A DNA stretch of 15,485 nt from Aquimarina sp. (GTDB taxonomy: Bacteria; Bacteroidota; Bacteroidia; Flavobacteriales; Flavobacteriaceae), in the NCBI GenBank assembly GCA_011524575.1, contig WTKB01000241.1, forward strand, positions 1 to 15,485, read 5' to 3'. This document shows, one piece after another, positions 1 through 6,738 of the stretch. The position numbers and the translations under genes are program-made. The notes beneath the pieces were generated by a model that was given only the letters and a program-made list of their open reading frames with translations, did no database searches and was not told where the DNA came from. Each line of letters opens with the position of its first letter. Within the stretch, counting starts at the first letter, position 1.

Positions 1-23
1 TAGTGAGTTTAAACAAGCTCTAA
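1..23. repeat. Partial copy (A) of the AGAGCTTGTTTAAA palindromic repeat, cut by the window edge
   Basis: Bases 2-21 are the end arm of the repeat described at 856-909, 5481-5640 and 8491-8652. On the minus strand it reads AGAGCTTGTTTAAACTCACT, identical over these 20 bases to the left arm of the 856-909 copy (858-877). The rest of the copy, if present, lies beyond the left edge, so its length and second arm cannot be seen. It lies about 60 bp past the stop codon of the exonuclease gene, so like the others it follows the 3' end of a minus-strand gene. Confidence 0.75.
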
Positions 24-83
24 TAAAGTAGAAAGGAAAAAGAAACGATTTATTATGTCGATTTTAAAGATTAATGGGTATAA

Positions 84-794
84 TTAAAGTACTTGAACTT
101 CATCTTCTGTAAGTAATTTCTGATTACAAAGCTTTAAATATACCTGAGTGAGTGCGAGCACATCTTTTTCACAATAAGTTACAATACGTTTAATATCATT
201 TTGCTCATAATACACCCCATGAACTTCACTACCGTCAATATCATCTTTAGGAGAAGGAATACCAAAAATATGTGTAAGTAACTTTAAAGAAGTATAATGT
301 TTAAAATCACCAAATTTCCATAACTCCATCGTATCTAGAAAAGGAACTTCCCATGGCTTTTTCCCCATAGTATTAAGAGCCTCTGGAAGTATAATTCCTT
401 GAATAAGCATTCTTCGAGCTAAAAAAGGAAAATCAAATTCTTTGCCATTATGAGCACACAAATAATGCTGTGGTGATGAGAAATAATTTTCAATCAAATC
501 TTTTACTTTCAATAGTACGTCTTTTTCTTCTCCGTAAAAAGAAGTAATTCTAAAAGCACGTTGTAACGGAAAATCACTTGAAAAATACCCTACTGAGACA
601 CAAATCACTTTACCAAACTCTGCCCAAATCCCTGCTTTATGATAAAATTGTTCTGGAGTAAGGTCTTCTTTTTGCCGTTGATATAAGGTCTTTTCTGCAA
701 AAAGAAGCTGTTCTTTGCTCGATAGTTGTTCAAAATGTGCCTTCCCTGAAGTTGTTTCTATATCTAAGAATAAAATATTTCTTAAAGGTTTCAT
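84..794 (-). CDS. 3'-5' exonuclease, PolB-like DEDDy (RNase H fold)
   Basis: Predicted 3'-5' exonuclease related to the proofreading domain of family-B DNA polymerases (DnaQ-like DEDDy superfamily, the Bacteroidota '3'-5' exonuclease' group); the substrate is unproven, probably DNA in repair or proofreading. Numbered from the ATG, the three Exo motifs are visible: FLDIETT near residues 9-15 (Exo I Asp and Glu), AHNGKEFDF in the middle (Exo II Asp) and TYCEKDVLAL near the C-terminus (Exo III Tyr and Asp). No polymerase domain follows, so it is a stand-alone exonuclease. I chose the ATG at 794 (236 aa, beginning MKPLRNILFLDIE) because the core fold starts right after it. A GTG at 854 would add 20 unconvincing residues and begins exactly where a repeat copy ends. 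The nuclease gene upstream ends at 906, with the repeat between them. Family call is firm; the cellular role is inferred. Confidence 0.88.
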   Translation of the reverse strand: MKPLRNILFLDIETTSGKAHFEQLSSKEQLLFAEKTLYQRQKEDLTPEQFYHKAGIWAEFGKVICVSVGYFSSDFPLQRAFRITSFYGEEKDVLLKVKDLIENYFSSPQHYLCAHNGKEFDFPFLARRMLIQGIILPEALNTMGKKPWEVPFLDTMELWKFGDFKHYTSLKLLTHIFGIPSPKDDIDGSEVHGVYYEQNDIKRIVTYCEKDVLALTQVYLKLCNQKLLTEDEVQVL

Positions 795-855
795 AAAATA
801 GTACTTTTCAAAATTTAAATAAGAGCTACTATACTTTGAAATAAAACCACTCACC

Positions 856-909
856 TAAGAGCTTGTTTAAACTCACTACTTCCTGTAATTCAGTTTAAAC
901 AAGCTCTAA
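856..909. repeat. Miniature copy (B) of the palindromic repeat, 16-bp arms
   Basis: Perfect 16-bp inverted repeat: AGAGCTTGTTTAAACT at 858-873 and its complement at 892-907, with an 18-base spacer. The left arm plus spacer (CACTACTTCCTGTAATTC) matches the left end of the 160-bp copies at 5481 and 8652, then jumps directly to the right arm. It therefore looks like an internal-deletion derivative that lost about 105 bp. The TAG stop of the PD-(D/E)XK nuclease gene (908-906) overlaps the last two bases of the right arm. No U-tract follows the hairpin on the minus strand, so it does not look like a classical intrinsic terminator. Confidence 0.88.
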
Positions 910-3644
910 TGGTTTTCTTCAAAAGGAATTCCAGTATCAAAAATGTCAGATACTAATCTACTAATACTACCTTCTAATTGTTTTAGAATATCAGAAGTAA
1001 TCGTTTGACTTTTAGTTTTTGTGGCTACATCCTCAAAAATTAAGGGAATAAACCCTTGATTCAGCTTTTTAAAACTAATATTATAAGCCTCAATACCCAT
1101 TGTTGTTAACGATGGATTTTTTTTAGTGTACATATAACTATAAATCAATAACTGAAGCGCTTTACTATACGTGTAATCGGTAGCTAAAAGCTCAAAATCT
1201 TTAATTTTTAAAGCACTTGGAGAAACACTCCCTGTTTTATAATCAATGATACGCGTAGTGCCGTTAAACCGATCAATACGATCAATTTTACCAACAAGTT
1301 GTAAATCTACTCCTTTAATATGGGTAAGAGTTGTAGTGAATTTAGGTTCGATTTGTAATATGTAAATTTCGTTCCCCTCTTCTAAAGATTTACGTTCCAA
1401 ACTTAAAAATTTGGAAAGATATGATTTCACTACTTCTTTATAAATATAATTCTGACCTGTAATAGCACTGGAACTTGGATATAACTTTTTAAACTGATAA
1501 GTAACCGCACCTTCTAACTTAGAAAGCATGTCATCTATATGAGCTATTTTTAAAGTTTTTCTTTCTAAAGGCTTATAAAAAAGTTCTAAAACATCATGAA
1601 TAACTGTTCCTAAGCCTCTATTAGAAAGTTCTCTTTCTGTAATAATTTCTTTGATACCCAATACATATCTTTGATAAAAGACTATAGGATTGTATAAATA
1701 AGTTATAAAGGCTGAAGGAGAAAATCCTTTTTTAGCATAGTCAAAAAGTTTTTCGATACAATCTGCTGTTTTATCTATTTTTAAAGGTTCAGACAATGAA
1801 GAAATAGAGGTATCTTCAATAACCTCATGGGTGATTGTATGATTGGCATGCCCTTCAAGAAGTAATTGTTGTAAAAAACGACTTTTTTCCCCTGAATTCA
1901 ATCCATCTAAAACCGTATTATAAATCAAATAAGCATCTGTTGTACGTTGTAATAAACGGTAAAAGTAATAGGAATAAATCGCTTCTTTTTCTTTAAACGT
2001 GGGCATTCCCATCTGAATTTTTAAATCATAAGGAATAAAACTATTTAAATTACCAGAACTCCCAGAAGGTAAAATACCTTCATTTACACCTACTAGAATA
2101 AGATGCTCAAAATCCAAACAACGGGTTTCCAAAATCCCCATAATTTGCAAACCTTCCAGTGCCTCACCTCTAAAATCTAGTTTTTTATTTTGAATATCTT
2201 CCTTTAAAAACTTTTGACAACGTATTATAGAAAACTGTACCGATTGTTGCTTATAAAAATCTTGAAAATCAGAAAGTACTTCCATAAACAAACATACATA
2301 AGTACGCTGCACATCTTTAGAAGGAAAATCTAACAATTTTTCAAAAAAAAGTTGTGAAATATCATTTAAGGCCTTTAAAAAGGTAATAGTATTCGTTCTT
2401 TTTTCAAAAAATAATAATAATTTATCACTTTTACCTAAATAGTTTTCAAGCTCTAAAAGTGTAAAATAAGTATAATTAGAACGGGTAATTTTTTCAATAA
2501 CTTCACTTATTAATGAAGTTCCAAAAACCAATTTTGTAAAGGTATTTTGCAAGAAATGGATTAAGGTTTTGTAATGATACTTACCCTCAAAATTTTCGTT
2601 TTGTAAATCAAACCATAAATTCAAAAAAGCCTGTAAAGGAGTAACAGCTAGTGACACCCCCATAGTCACATTTACCGAAGTAATTGTACTTGGTAAATGT
2701 TCTAAAAGTGGTATTAGCATCTCTTCATCTGCCAAAACTACAGCTGTTTTTTGAAGTTTTTCTTTTGAAAAACTTTCTAATATCCTAGCCACTAAACGCA
2801 CCTGTCCGATGGTTTTAGAGGCTCCTAGAATACTAATATTTTTAAAAGAACTGTAACAGTCTATATTTTTCGTAGCCTCAAGGCTAGCTTTGAACAAACC
2901 TTGTTTCTGGTACTTTTTAAGAAAATAGGACGCATCATGAACCATATCTTTCATAAAAAAAGAATCGGTATCCCATAGAATACTTGCCCGTTCTTGAGAG
3001 ATAAAATACTGTATAATTTCTTGTTCGGCTTTATTAAGTGCATTAAAACCTGCAAAGATAAATTGCCGGTTTTTATGTTTTTGAAGAAAGGCTTCTTTGC
3101 TTTGAAAAGCCCTTTTATTTTGAATACCTTGATAACCTAAACCTTGATTAGAAAGTCTTTCTTGAAAACTCTCATACATTTTTGGCAGCTTCTTTAAAAA
3201 AGAAAGATAACTTTTAACAAGTTCTGTTTTATCTTCTTCTAAAAACCATTTTTTTTGATAATTGATCTCATAGAGGTAATCAAAAAGATAATCGGGATCT
3301 ACTAAGTGATTATCAACCTCATTAAAATCTGTTATTAAAATCTTTGCCCATTGATAAAACTGCTCGATATCTTTTTGCTGTAAAGCAGGAGTATGCATTT
3401 TATATACCTCATAAAACTCTAAGGCTAGTTGCTTAGGATTCATAGTAAGTATTCCAGAAAGTTCACTTATGAAAGTTGAAATACTTACTATTTGAGGTAA
3501 AATTACCGTTTGCTTATCTAAACTTTCCGTCAGTTTATTTTTTAAAAAGACACAAGCCCGTTCACTGGGTAAAACCACTTGTAAGTTTACAAATGCAGCA
3601 ATTCCTTTTTGTAGAATCTGATGGGTTAATAACTCTAAAAACAT
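906..3644 (-). CDS. PD-(D/E)XK nuclease family protein, AddB/RecB-nuclease-like
   Basis: A 912-residue protein of the AddB-like type found in Bacteroidota, probably the nuclease subunit of an AddAB-type helicase-nuclease that resects double-strand breaks for RecA. The C-terminal quarter has the RecB-family nuclease motifs in order: RGLGTVIHDVLE (conserved His), GKIDRIDRF (Asp), IIDYKTG near residues 799-805 (the D…xK core) and QLLIYSY (the QxxxY motif) near 826. The N-terminal half aligns in style with the helicase-like part of AddB (LQVVLPSERACVFLK near residues 22-36), but I see no Walker A P-loop, so ATPase activity is unlikely. No 4-Cys iron-sulfur set is obvious. It starts 12 nt after the trpS stop, so the two are probably co-transcribed. 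The expected partner, a UvrD/AddA-type helicase, is not in the window. Its stop codon lies inside the outer end of repeat B. Confidence 0.87.
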   Translation of the reverse strand: MFLELLTHQILQKGIAAFVNLQVVLPSERACVFLKNKLTESLDKQTVILPQIVSISTFISELSGILTMNPKQLALEFYEVYKMHTPALQQKDIEQFYQWAKILITDFNEVDNHLVDPDYLFDYLYEINYQKKWFLEEDKTELVKSYLSFLKKLPKMYESFQERLSNQGLGYQGIQNKRAFQSKEAFLQKHKNRQFIFAGFNALNKAEQEIIQYFISQERASILWDTDSFFMKDMVHDASYFLKKYQKQGLFKASLEATKNIDCYSSFKNISILGASKTIGQVRLVARILESFSKEKLQKTAVVLADEEMLIPLLEHLPSTITSVNVTMGVSLAVTPLQAFLNLWFDLQNENFEGKYHYKTLIHFLQNTFTKLVFGTSLISEVIEKITRSNYTYFTLLELENYLGKSDKLLLFFEKRTNTITFLKALNDISQLFFEKLLDFPSKDVQRTYVCLFMEVLSDFQDFYKQQSVQFSIIRCQKFLKEDIQNKKLDFRGEALEGLQIMGILETRCLDFEHLILVGVNEGILPSGSSGNLNSFIPYDLKIQMGMPTFKEKEAIYSYYFYRLLQRTTDAYLIYNTVLDGLNSGEKSRFLQQLLLEGHANHTITHEVIEDTSISSLSEPLKIDKTADCIEKLFDYAKKGFSPSAFITYLYNPIVFYQRYVLGIKEIITERELSNRGLGTVIHDVLELFYKPLERKTLKIAHIDDMLSKLEGAVTYQFKKLYPSSSAITGQNYIYKEVVKSYLSKFLSLERKSLEEGNEIYILQIEPKFTTTLTHIKGVDLQLVGKIDRIDRFNGTTRIIDYKTGSVSPSALKIKDFELLATDYTYSKALQLLIYSYMYTKKNPSLTTMGIEAYNISFKKLNQGFIPLIFEDVATKTKSQTITSDILKQLEGSISRLVSDIFDTGIPFEENH

Positions 3645-3656
3645 GTTTTATTTCCC

Positions 3657-4628
3657 TTAAAATCCAAAGGCATTACGAGTTCGATCTAAAGTTTTTTGAG
3701 CAATAACTCGTGCCTTTACAGCTCCCTTTTCTAAAGCTTCTTCTACAATTTGAGGATGATTCATATAATATTCAAACTGTACACGTTCTTTTTCAAAACG
3801 CTCTAGTAGCAATTCAAACAAATGTTGTTTGGCATGTCCATATCCAAAATTACCTGCAAGATACTTGGCTTTTAAATCCGAAATTTGATCTGAACTCCCT
3901 ATTAAACTATAAAGTGCAAATACAGGGCAAGTATCCGGATTTTTTGGCTCTTCTAAAGGAGTGCTATCCGTAGTAATCCCCATAACTTGTTTACGTAATT
4001 TTTTTTCAGGAAGAAAAATATTAATGATATTCCCTTTAGATTTACTCATTTTAGAGCCATCCGTACCAGGAACATACATGGTTTGCTCCTTAGTTTTTGC
4101 TTGTGGCAACACAAAAATATCTTTTTGAATTTTTGCATGAACTCTAGAGGCAACATCTCTTGCCATTTCCAGGTGTTGTAACTGATCTTTTCCTACAGGA
4201 ACTACCTCAGCATCATAAAGTAAAATATCTGCTGCCATAAGCATCGGATAAGTAAAAAGTCCTGAATTTACATCCTCTAATCGATCTGCTTTATCTTTAA
4301 AAGAATGTGCCAAAGTAAGCCTTTGATAAGGGAAGAAACAACTTAAATACCAGCTTAATTCGGTAACTTCTGGTATATCACTTTGTTTATAAAACACCGA
4401 TTTTTCGATATCTAATCCACAAGCTAACCAAGCAGCAGCAGTTGCTAATGTATTTTGACGTAGAGTCTCTGCTTCTTTAATTTGCGTGAGTGAGTGCATA
4501 TCCGCAATAAACAAAAAAGAAGCATCTAAGGAAGCATTTGCCATTTCTATAGCAGGCAATATAGCGCCTAATAAATTTCCTAAATGAGGAACTCCTGTAC
4601 TTTGTACTCCTGTTAATATTCTTGGCAT
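3657..4628 (-). CDS. trpS: Tryptophan--tRNA ligase
   Basis: Class I aminoacyl-tRNA synthetase that activates tryptophan with ATP and loads it on tRNA-Trp in the cytoplasm (EC 6.1.1.2). Both class I signatures are present: the HIGH-type motif PHLGN at residues 14-18, after the typical ILTGVQSTG start, and KMSKS at residues 193-197. The order Rossmann fold, connective segment with tryptophan pocket, then KMSKS loop fits bacterial TrpRS, and 323 residues is the normal length for the compact bacterial form. It begins with ATG 82 nt after the truB stop; the gap contains a long A-tract on the coding strand and no clear terminator. The nuclease gene follows after 12 nt. Nothing is missing or odd. 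Confidence 0.97.
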   Translation of the reverse strand: MPRILTGVQSTGVPHLGNLLGAILPAIEMANASLDASFLFIADMHSLTQIKEAETLRQNTLATAAAWLACGLDIEKSVFYKQSDIPEVTELSWYLSCFFPYQRLTLAHSFKDKADRLEDVNSGLFTYPMLMAADILLYDAEVVPVGKDQLQHLEMARDVASRVHAKIQKDIFVLPQAKTKEQTMYVPGTDGSKMSKSKGNIINIFLPEKKLRKQVMGITTDSTPLEEPKNPDTCPVFALYSLIGSSDQISDLKAKYLAGNFGYGHAKQHLFELLLERFEKERVQFEYYMNHPQIVEEALEKGAVKARVIAQKTLDRTRNAFGF

Positions 4629-4710
4629 TTTGAGTATTTTTTTATATAAATGAACACAGACTATACTTTCTTTTTTTTTGTAAAGCTAAAAAGTATGATC
4701 TAGATTGTTT

Positions 4711-5424
4711 TTATTTTATAGCACTATCTACTAGTACTTTAGATTCAAATTCAGCTAAAGATAAGGCTTTACTTACATCATATTCACCTATTTTCGTGCG
4801 TCTAAGACTTGATAAATGCGCTCCTGAATTCAGGCGTTTCCCAAAATCATAAGCAAGGGAACGTATGTATGTTCCTTTACTACAATCCACTTTAAAATCA
4901 ACTATTTTAGTTTTTTGATTAAAAGAAATATCAAAATCTGTAATGGTAATTTCTCTTGCTGATACCGTTACCTCTTGATTAGCCCGAGCATACTCATACA
5001 AACGTTTACCGTCTTTTTTTAAGGCTGAAAATACAGGAGGGAATTGTTCTTGTTTTCCCAGAAAACTTAAACGTGCCTCTTCTAAAAGTTGAGCCTCGAT
5101 ATGTGAAGTATCGTAATATTGGTCTATAGGTGTTTCTAAATCATACGAAGGAGTAGTACTCCCAAGGCTAATAGTACCTGTATATTGTTTATGTAAAGCT
5201 TGAAAATCATTGATCTTTTTAGTAAATTTTCCTGTACAAATAAGTAACAAGCCCGTAGCTAAAGGATCTAAAGTACCAGCATGACCTACTTTGATTTTAG
5301 AAATATCAAAGTTTTTACGAATCAACCACTTAACTTTATTTACTGCTTGAAATGAAGTCCATTCCAAAGGTTTGTCTATTAAAAGTAAAGTTCCGCTTAA
5401 AAAAGCCTCTTTAGAAAAGATCAT
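4711..5424 (-). CDS. truB: tRNA pseudouridine(55) synthase TruB
   Basis: Converts U55 to pseudouridine in the T-loop of tRNAs (EC 5.4.99.25), acting in the cytoplasm. The signature is clear: LLLIDKPLEWTS near residues 13-24, then GHAGTLDPLATGLL with the catalytic Asp at residue 53. Later come the KKDGKRLYEYAR segment and the KGTYIRSLAYDFG motif typical of TruB. At 237 residues it is a short bacterial form that appears to lack the C-terminal PUA domain, as is common in Bacteroidota. It starts with ATG at 5424; 56 bp upstream lies the left end of repeat C, which separates it from uppP. In this phylum truB, uppP and DUF3098 are commonly neighbours, so the 210-bp gap carrying a repeat is an intrusion into a conserved cluster. 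Confidence 0.96.
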   Translation of the reverse strand: MIFSKEAFLSGTLLLIDKPLEWTSFQAVNKVKWLIRKNFDISKIKVGHAGTLDPLATGLLLICTGKFTKKINDFQALHKQYTGTISLGSTTPSYDLETPIDQYYDTSHIEAQLLEEARLSFLGKQEQFPPVFSALKKDGKRLYEYARANQEVTVSAREITITDFDISFNQKTKIVDFKVDCSKGTYIRSLAYDFGKRLNSGAHLSSLRRTKIGEYDVSKALSLAEFESKVLVDSAIK

Positions 5425-5480
5425 AAAAAGAAGATATTAATTTTAAAATAATGTATCTAATACCAATTACAAATTGATAC

Positions 5481-5640
5481 TAAGAGCTTGTTTAAAGGCA
5501 CTACTTACTGTAATTCAAAATTTTAATAACTTGGATCACTTTAAATAGATTGATATATCTCGATATACGCATCATTTAAAAGTAAACCAATAACGGTAAA
5601 CTTTTGAATTAAAGTTTGTATTCCCTTTAAACAAGCTATG
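5481..5640. repeat. Full-length copy (C) of the ~160-bp palindromic repeat
   Basis: Non-coding element whose two ends are perfect 14-bp inverted repeats (AGCTTGTTTAAAGG at 5485-5498, complement at 5624-5637). A second inner pair follows: CTGTAATTCAAAA at 5508-5520 pairs with the segment at 5602-5614 in 12 of 13 positions. The centre folds back on TATATC/GATATA at 5554-5567. The whole element is thus one long imperfect hairpin. Against the minus-strand reading of 8491-8652 it is about 85% identical by hand, with only short indels. The uppP stop (5638-5636) overlaps the outer end. Its other end is 57 bp from the truB start. I see no open reading frame in it. Confidence 0.88.
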
Positions 5641-6421
5641 AAAGTGCGATTGCTAAAAAGCCTACTACAAAACAATAGTAGGAAAAATAAATCAACTTAC
5701 TATTTTTCACCCACCTAATCATTAATCTACACGCCAAAACACCTGTTAAAAAAGCGGTTATAAACCCTACTACTAAGCCTGTACTATCCGCAGGGGTGAA
5801 ATCAAGATCACCACTGATTAAATCTTTAGCAATTTTCCCAAAAATAAGTGGCAGTACCATTAAAAATGAAAATCGAGCAGCATTCGTTTTATCATTACCT
5901 AATAAAACAGAGGTAGCTATTGTTGATCCACTTCTAGAAATTCCTGGAAGCATAGCCACTGCCTGAGCTAAACCAATAATACAACTATCTTTAAAAGTTA
6001 CTGGCTTTTGAGTCTTCTTAGCACGAGAGGCTAAAGCTAACAATAAAGCTGTTAAAATAAGCATACTTCCAACAAAAACTAAAGATCCAGAAAAAAACTG
6101 TTCTAATTGCTCTTCAAAACATAAACCTATAATTACAGCAGGAATCATGGAAAGTATAATCTTAACAGCAAACTGCATAGAAGTATTCCATTTAAAAGTT
6201 AAAATCTCTTGAATTAAAAGCATAATATCTTTTCTAAAAACTACTATAGTACTAAGTGCCGTTGCAAAGTGTAACACTACAGTAAAACTTAAAGATTCCT
6301 CTGGAATACTGGTATCCGAAAGAAGTGCTTTCCCCAGCTCTAAATGCCCGCTTGAAGAAACGGGTAAAAACTCCGTAAGCCCTTGTATTACCCCTAAAAC
6401 ACCTGCTGTTACTATATCCAT
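5636..6421 (-). CDS. uppP: Undecaprenyl-diphosphate phosphatase UppP (BacA)
   Basis: Integral membrane enzyme that removes one phosphate from undecaprenyl diphosphate (EC 3.6.1.27), recycling the lipid carrier for peptidoglycan and other envelope polymers; overexpression of the family gives bacitracin resistance. Both active-site motifs are visible: QGLTEFLPVSSSGHL at residues 13-27 (Q/E-xxx-E, with Glu17 and His26) and PGISRSGST at 159-167 (Arg163). The remainder is a string of hydrophobic segments, consistent with the multi-pass fold, and 261 residues is normal. Its ATG overlaps the stop codon of the DUF3098 gene by one base, indicating translational coupling. The TAG stop lies in the outermost bases of repeat C. 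Confidence 0.97.
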   Translation of the reverse strand: MDIVTAGVLGVIQGLTEFLPVSSSGHLELGKALLSDTSIPEESLSFTVVLHFATALSTIVVFRKDIMLLIQEILTFKWNTSMQFAVKIILSMIPAVIIGLCFEEQLEQFFSGSLVFVGSMLILTALLLALASRAKKTQKPVTFKDSCIIGLAQAVAMLPGISRSGSTIATSVLLGNDKTNAARFSFLMVLPLIFGKIAKDLISGDLDFTPADSTGLVVGFITAFLTGVLACRLMIRWVKNSKLIYFSYYCFVVGFLAIALS

Positions 6422-6726
6422 TACTTCTTATTTTTTGAAACTTTTGTTGTTGTTGTTAGAATAGCATATACCTGAATACCTAAGCCAATAAGTACTAATG
6501 TAGGTGCAAGTCTTATACGCCTAAAACTATAAATATCTGGATTAAAAACCTCAGGGTTAGTACTTGATCCTCCAGACATTAATATAAAACCAATAGTAAT
6601 AAAAGCAACACCCAATAACATATATTTATAATTTTTACGCTCAAATAAAAATACGGAATTGTCAACTGATTTATTTGAAATATCCTTTATGTTGTTTTGA
6701 ACTGAATACGAAGATTTAGATTTCAT
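6421..6726 (-). CDS. DUF3098 family small membrane protein
   Basis: A 101-residue protein of the DUF3098 family, known in Bacteroidota beside uppP and often ftsX; no function is established. There is a hydrophilic N-terminal tail of about 35 residues, then ERKNYKYMLLGVAFITIGF leading into transmembrane segment 1 and ending LMSGGSS. The conserved stretch FNPDIYSFRRIRLAPT links this to transmembrane segment 2 (LVLIGLGIQVYAIL), with a short basic tail. The family signature (NYK…MSGG, FNPxIxSFRRIRLAP) is intact. It overlaps the uppP start by one base and begins 12 nt after the DUF6909 stop, so the three genes probably form one operon. A role in envelope biogenesis or cell division is inferred only from neighbours. 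Confidence 0.9.
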   Translation of the reverse strand: MKSKSSYSVQNNIKDISNKSVDNSVFLFERKNYKYMLLGVAFITIGFILMSGGSSTNPEVFNPDIYSFRRIRLAPTLVLIGLGIQVYAILTTTTKVSKNKK

Positions 6727-6738
6727 TTTTTTTTATAT

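Noticed and set aside
795..854. GTG start at 854 for the exonuclease
   Set aside because: The extra 20 residues do not resemble the family's N-terminus and the start abuts a repeat; the ATG at 794 leads directly into the Exo I strand.
856..909. Repeat B, and likewise C and D, as simple intrinsic terminators
   Set aside because: The hairpins are not followed by a U-tract on the minus strand, unlike the true terminator at 12245-12290.
3442..3491. 12-bp perfect inverted repeat (ATAGTAAGTATT and complement, 26-bp spacer) inside the nuclease gene
   Set aside because: It lies in coding sequence that translates normally, and at this AT content one such repeat in 15 kb is about what chance gives.
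3476..3973. Two plus-strand open frames opposite the nuclease and trpS genes
   Set aside because: They lie wholly or largely within well-supported genes on the other strand and encode nothing recognisable.
4629..4710. Hairpin and homopolymer tract between truB and trpS as a terminator
   Set aside because: On the coding strand the tract is A-rich, not T-rich, and the possible stem has a loop of more than 20 bases.
5452..5480. Small inverted repeat (GTATC…GATAC enclosing CAATT/AATTG) beside repeat C
   Set aside because: Present once only, AT-rich, and no second copy is found beside the other repeats.
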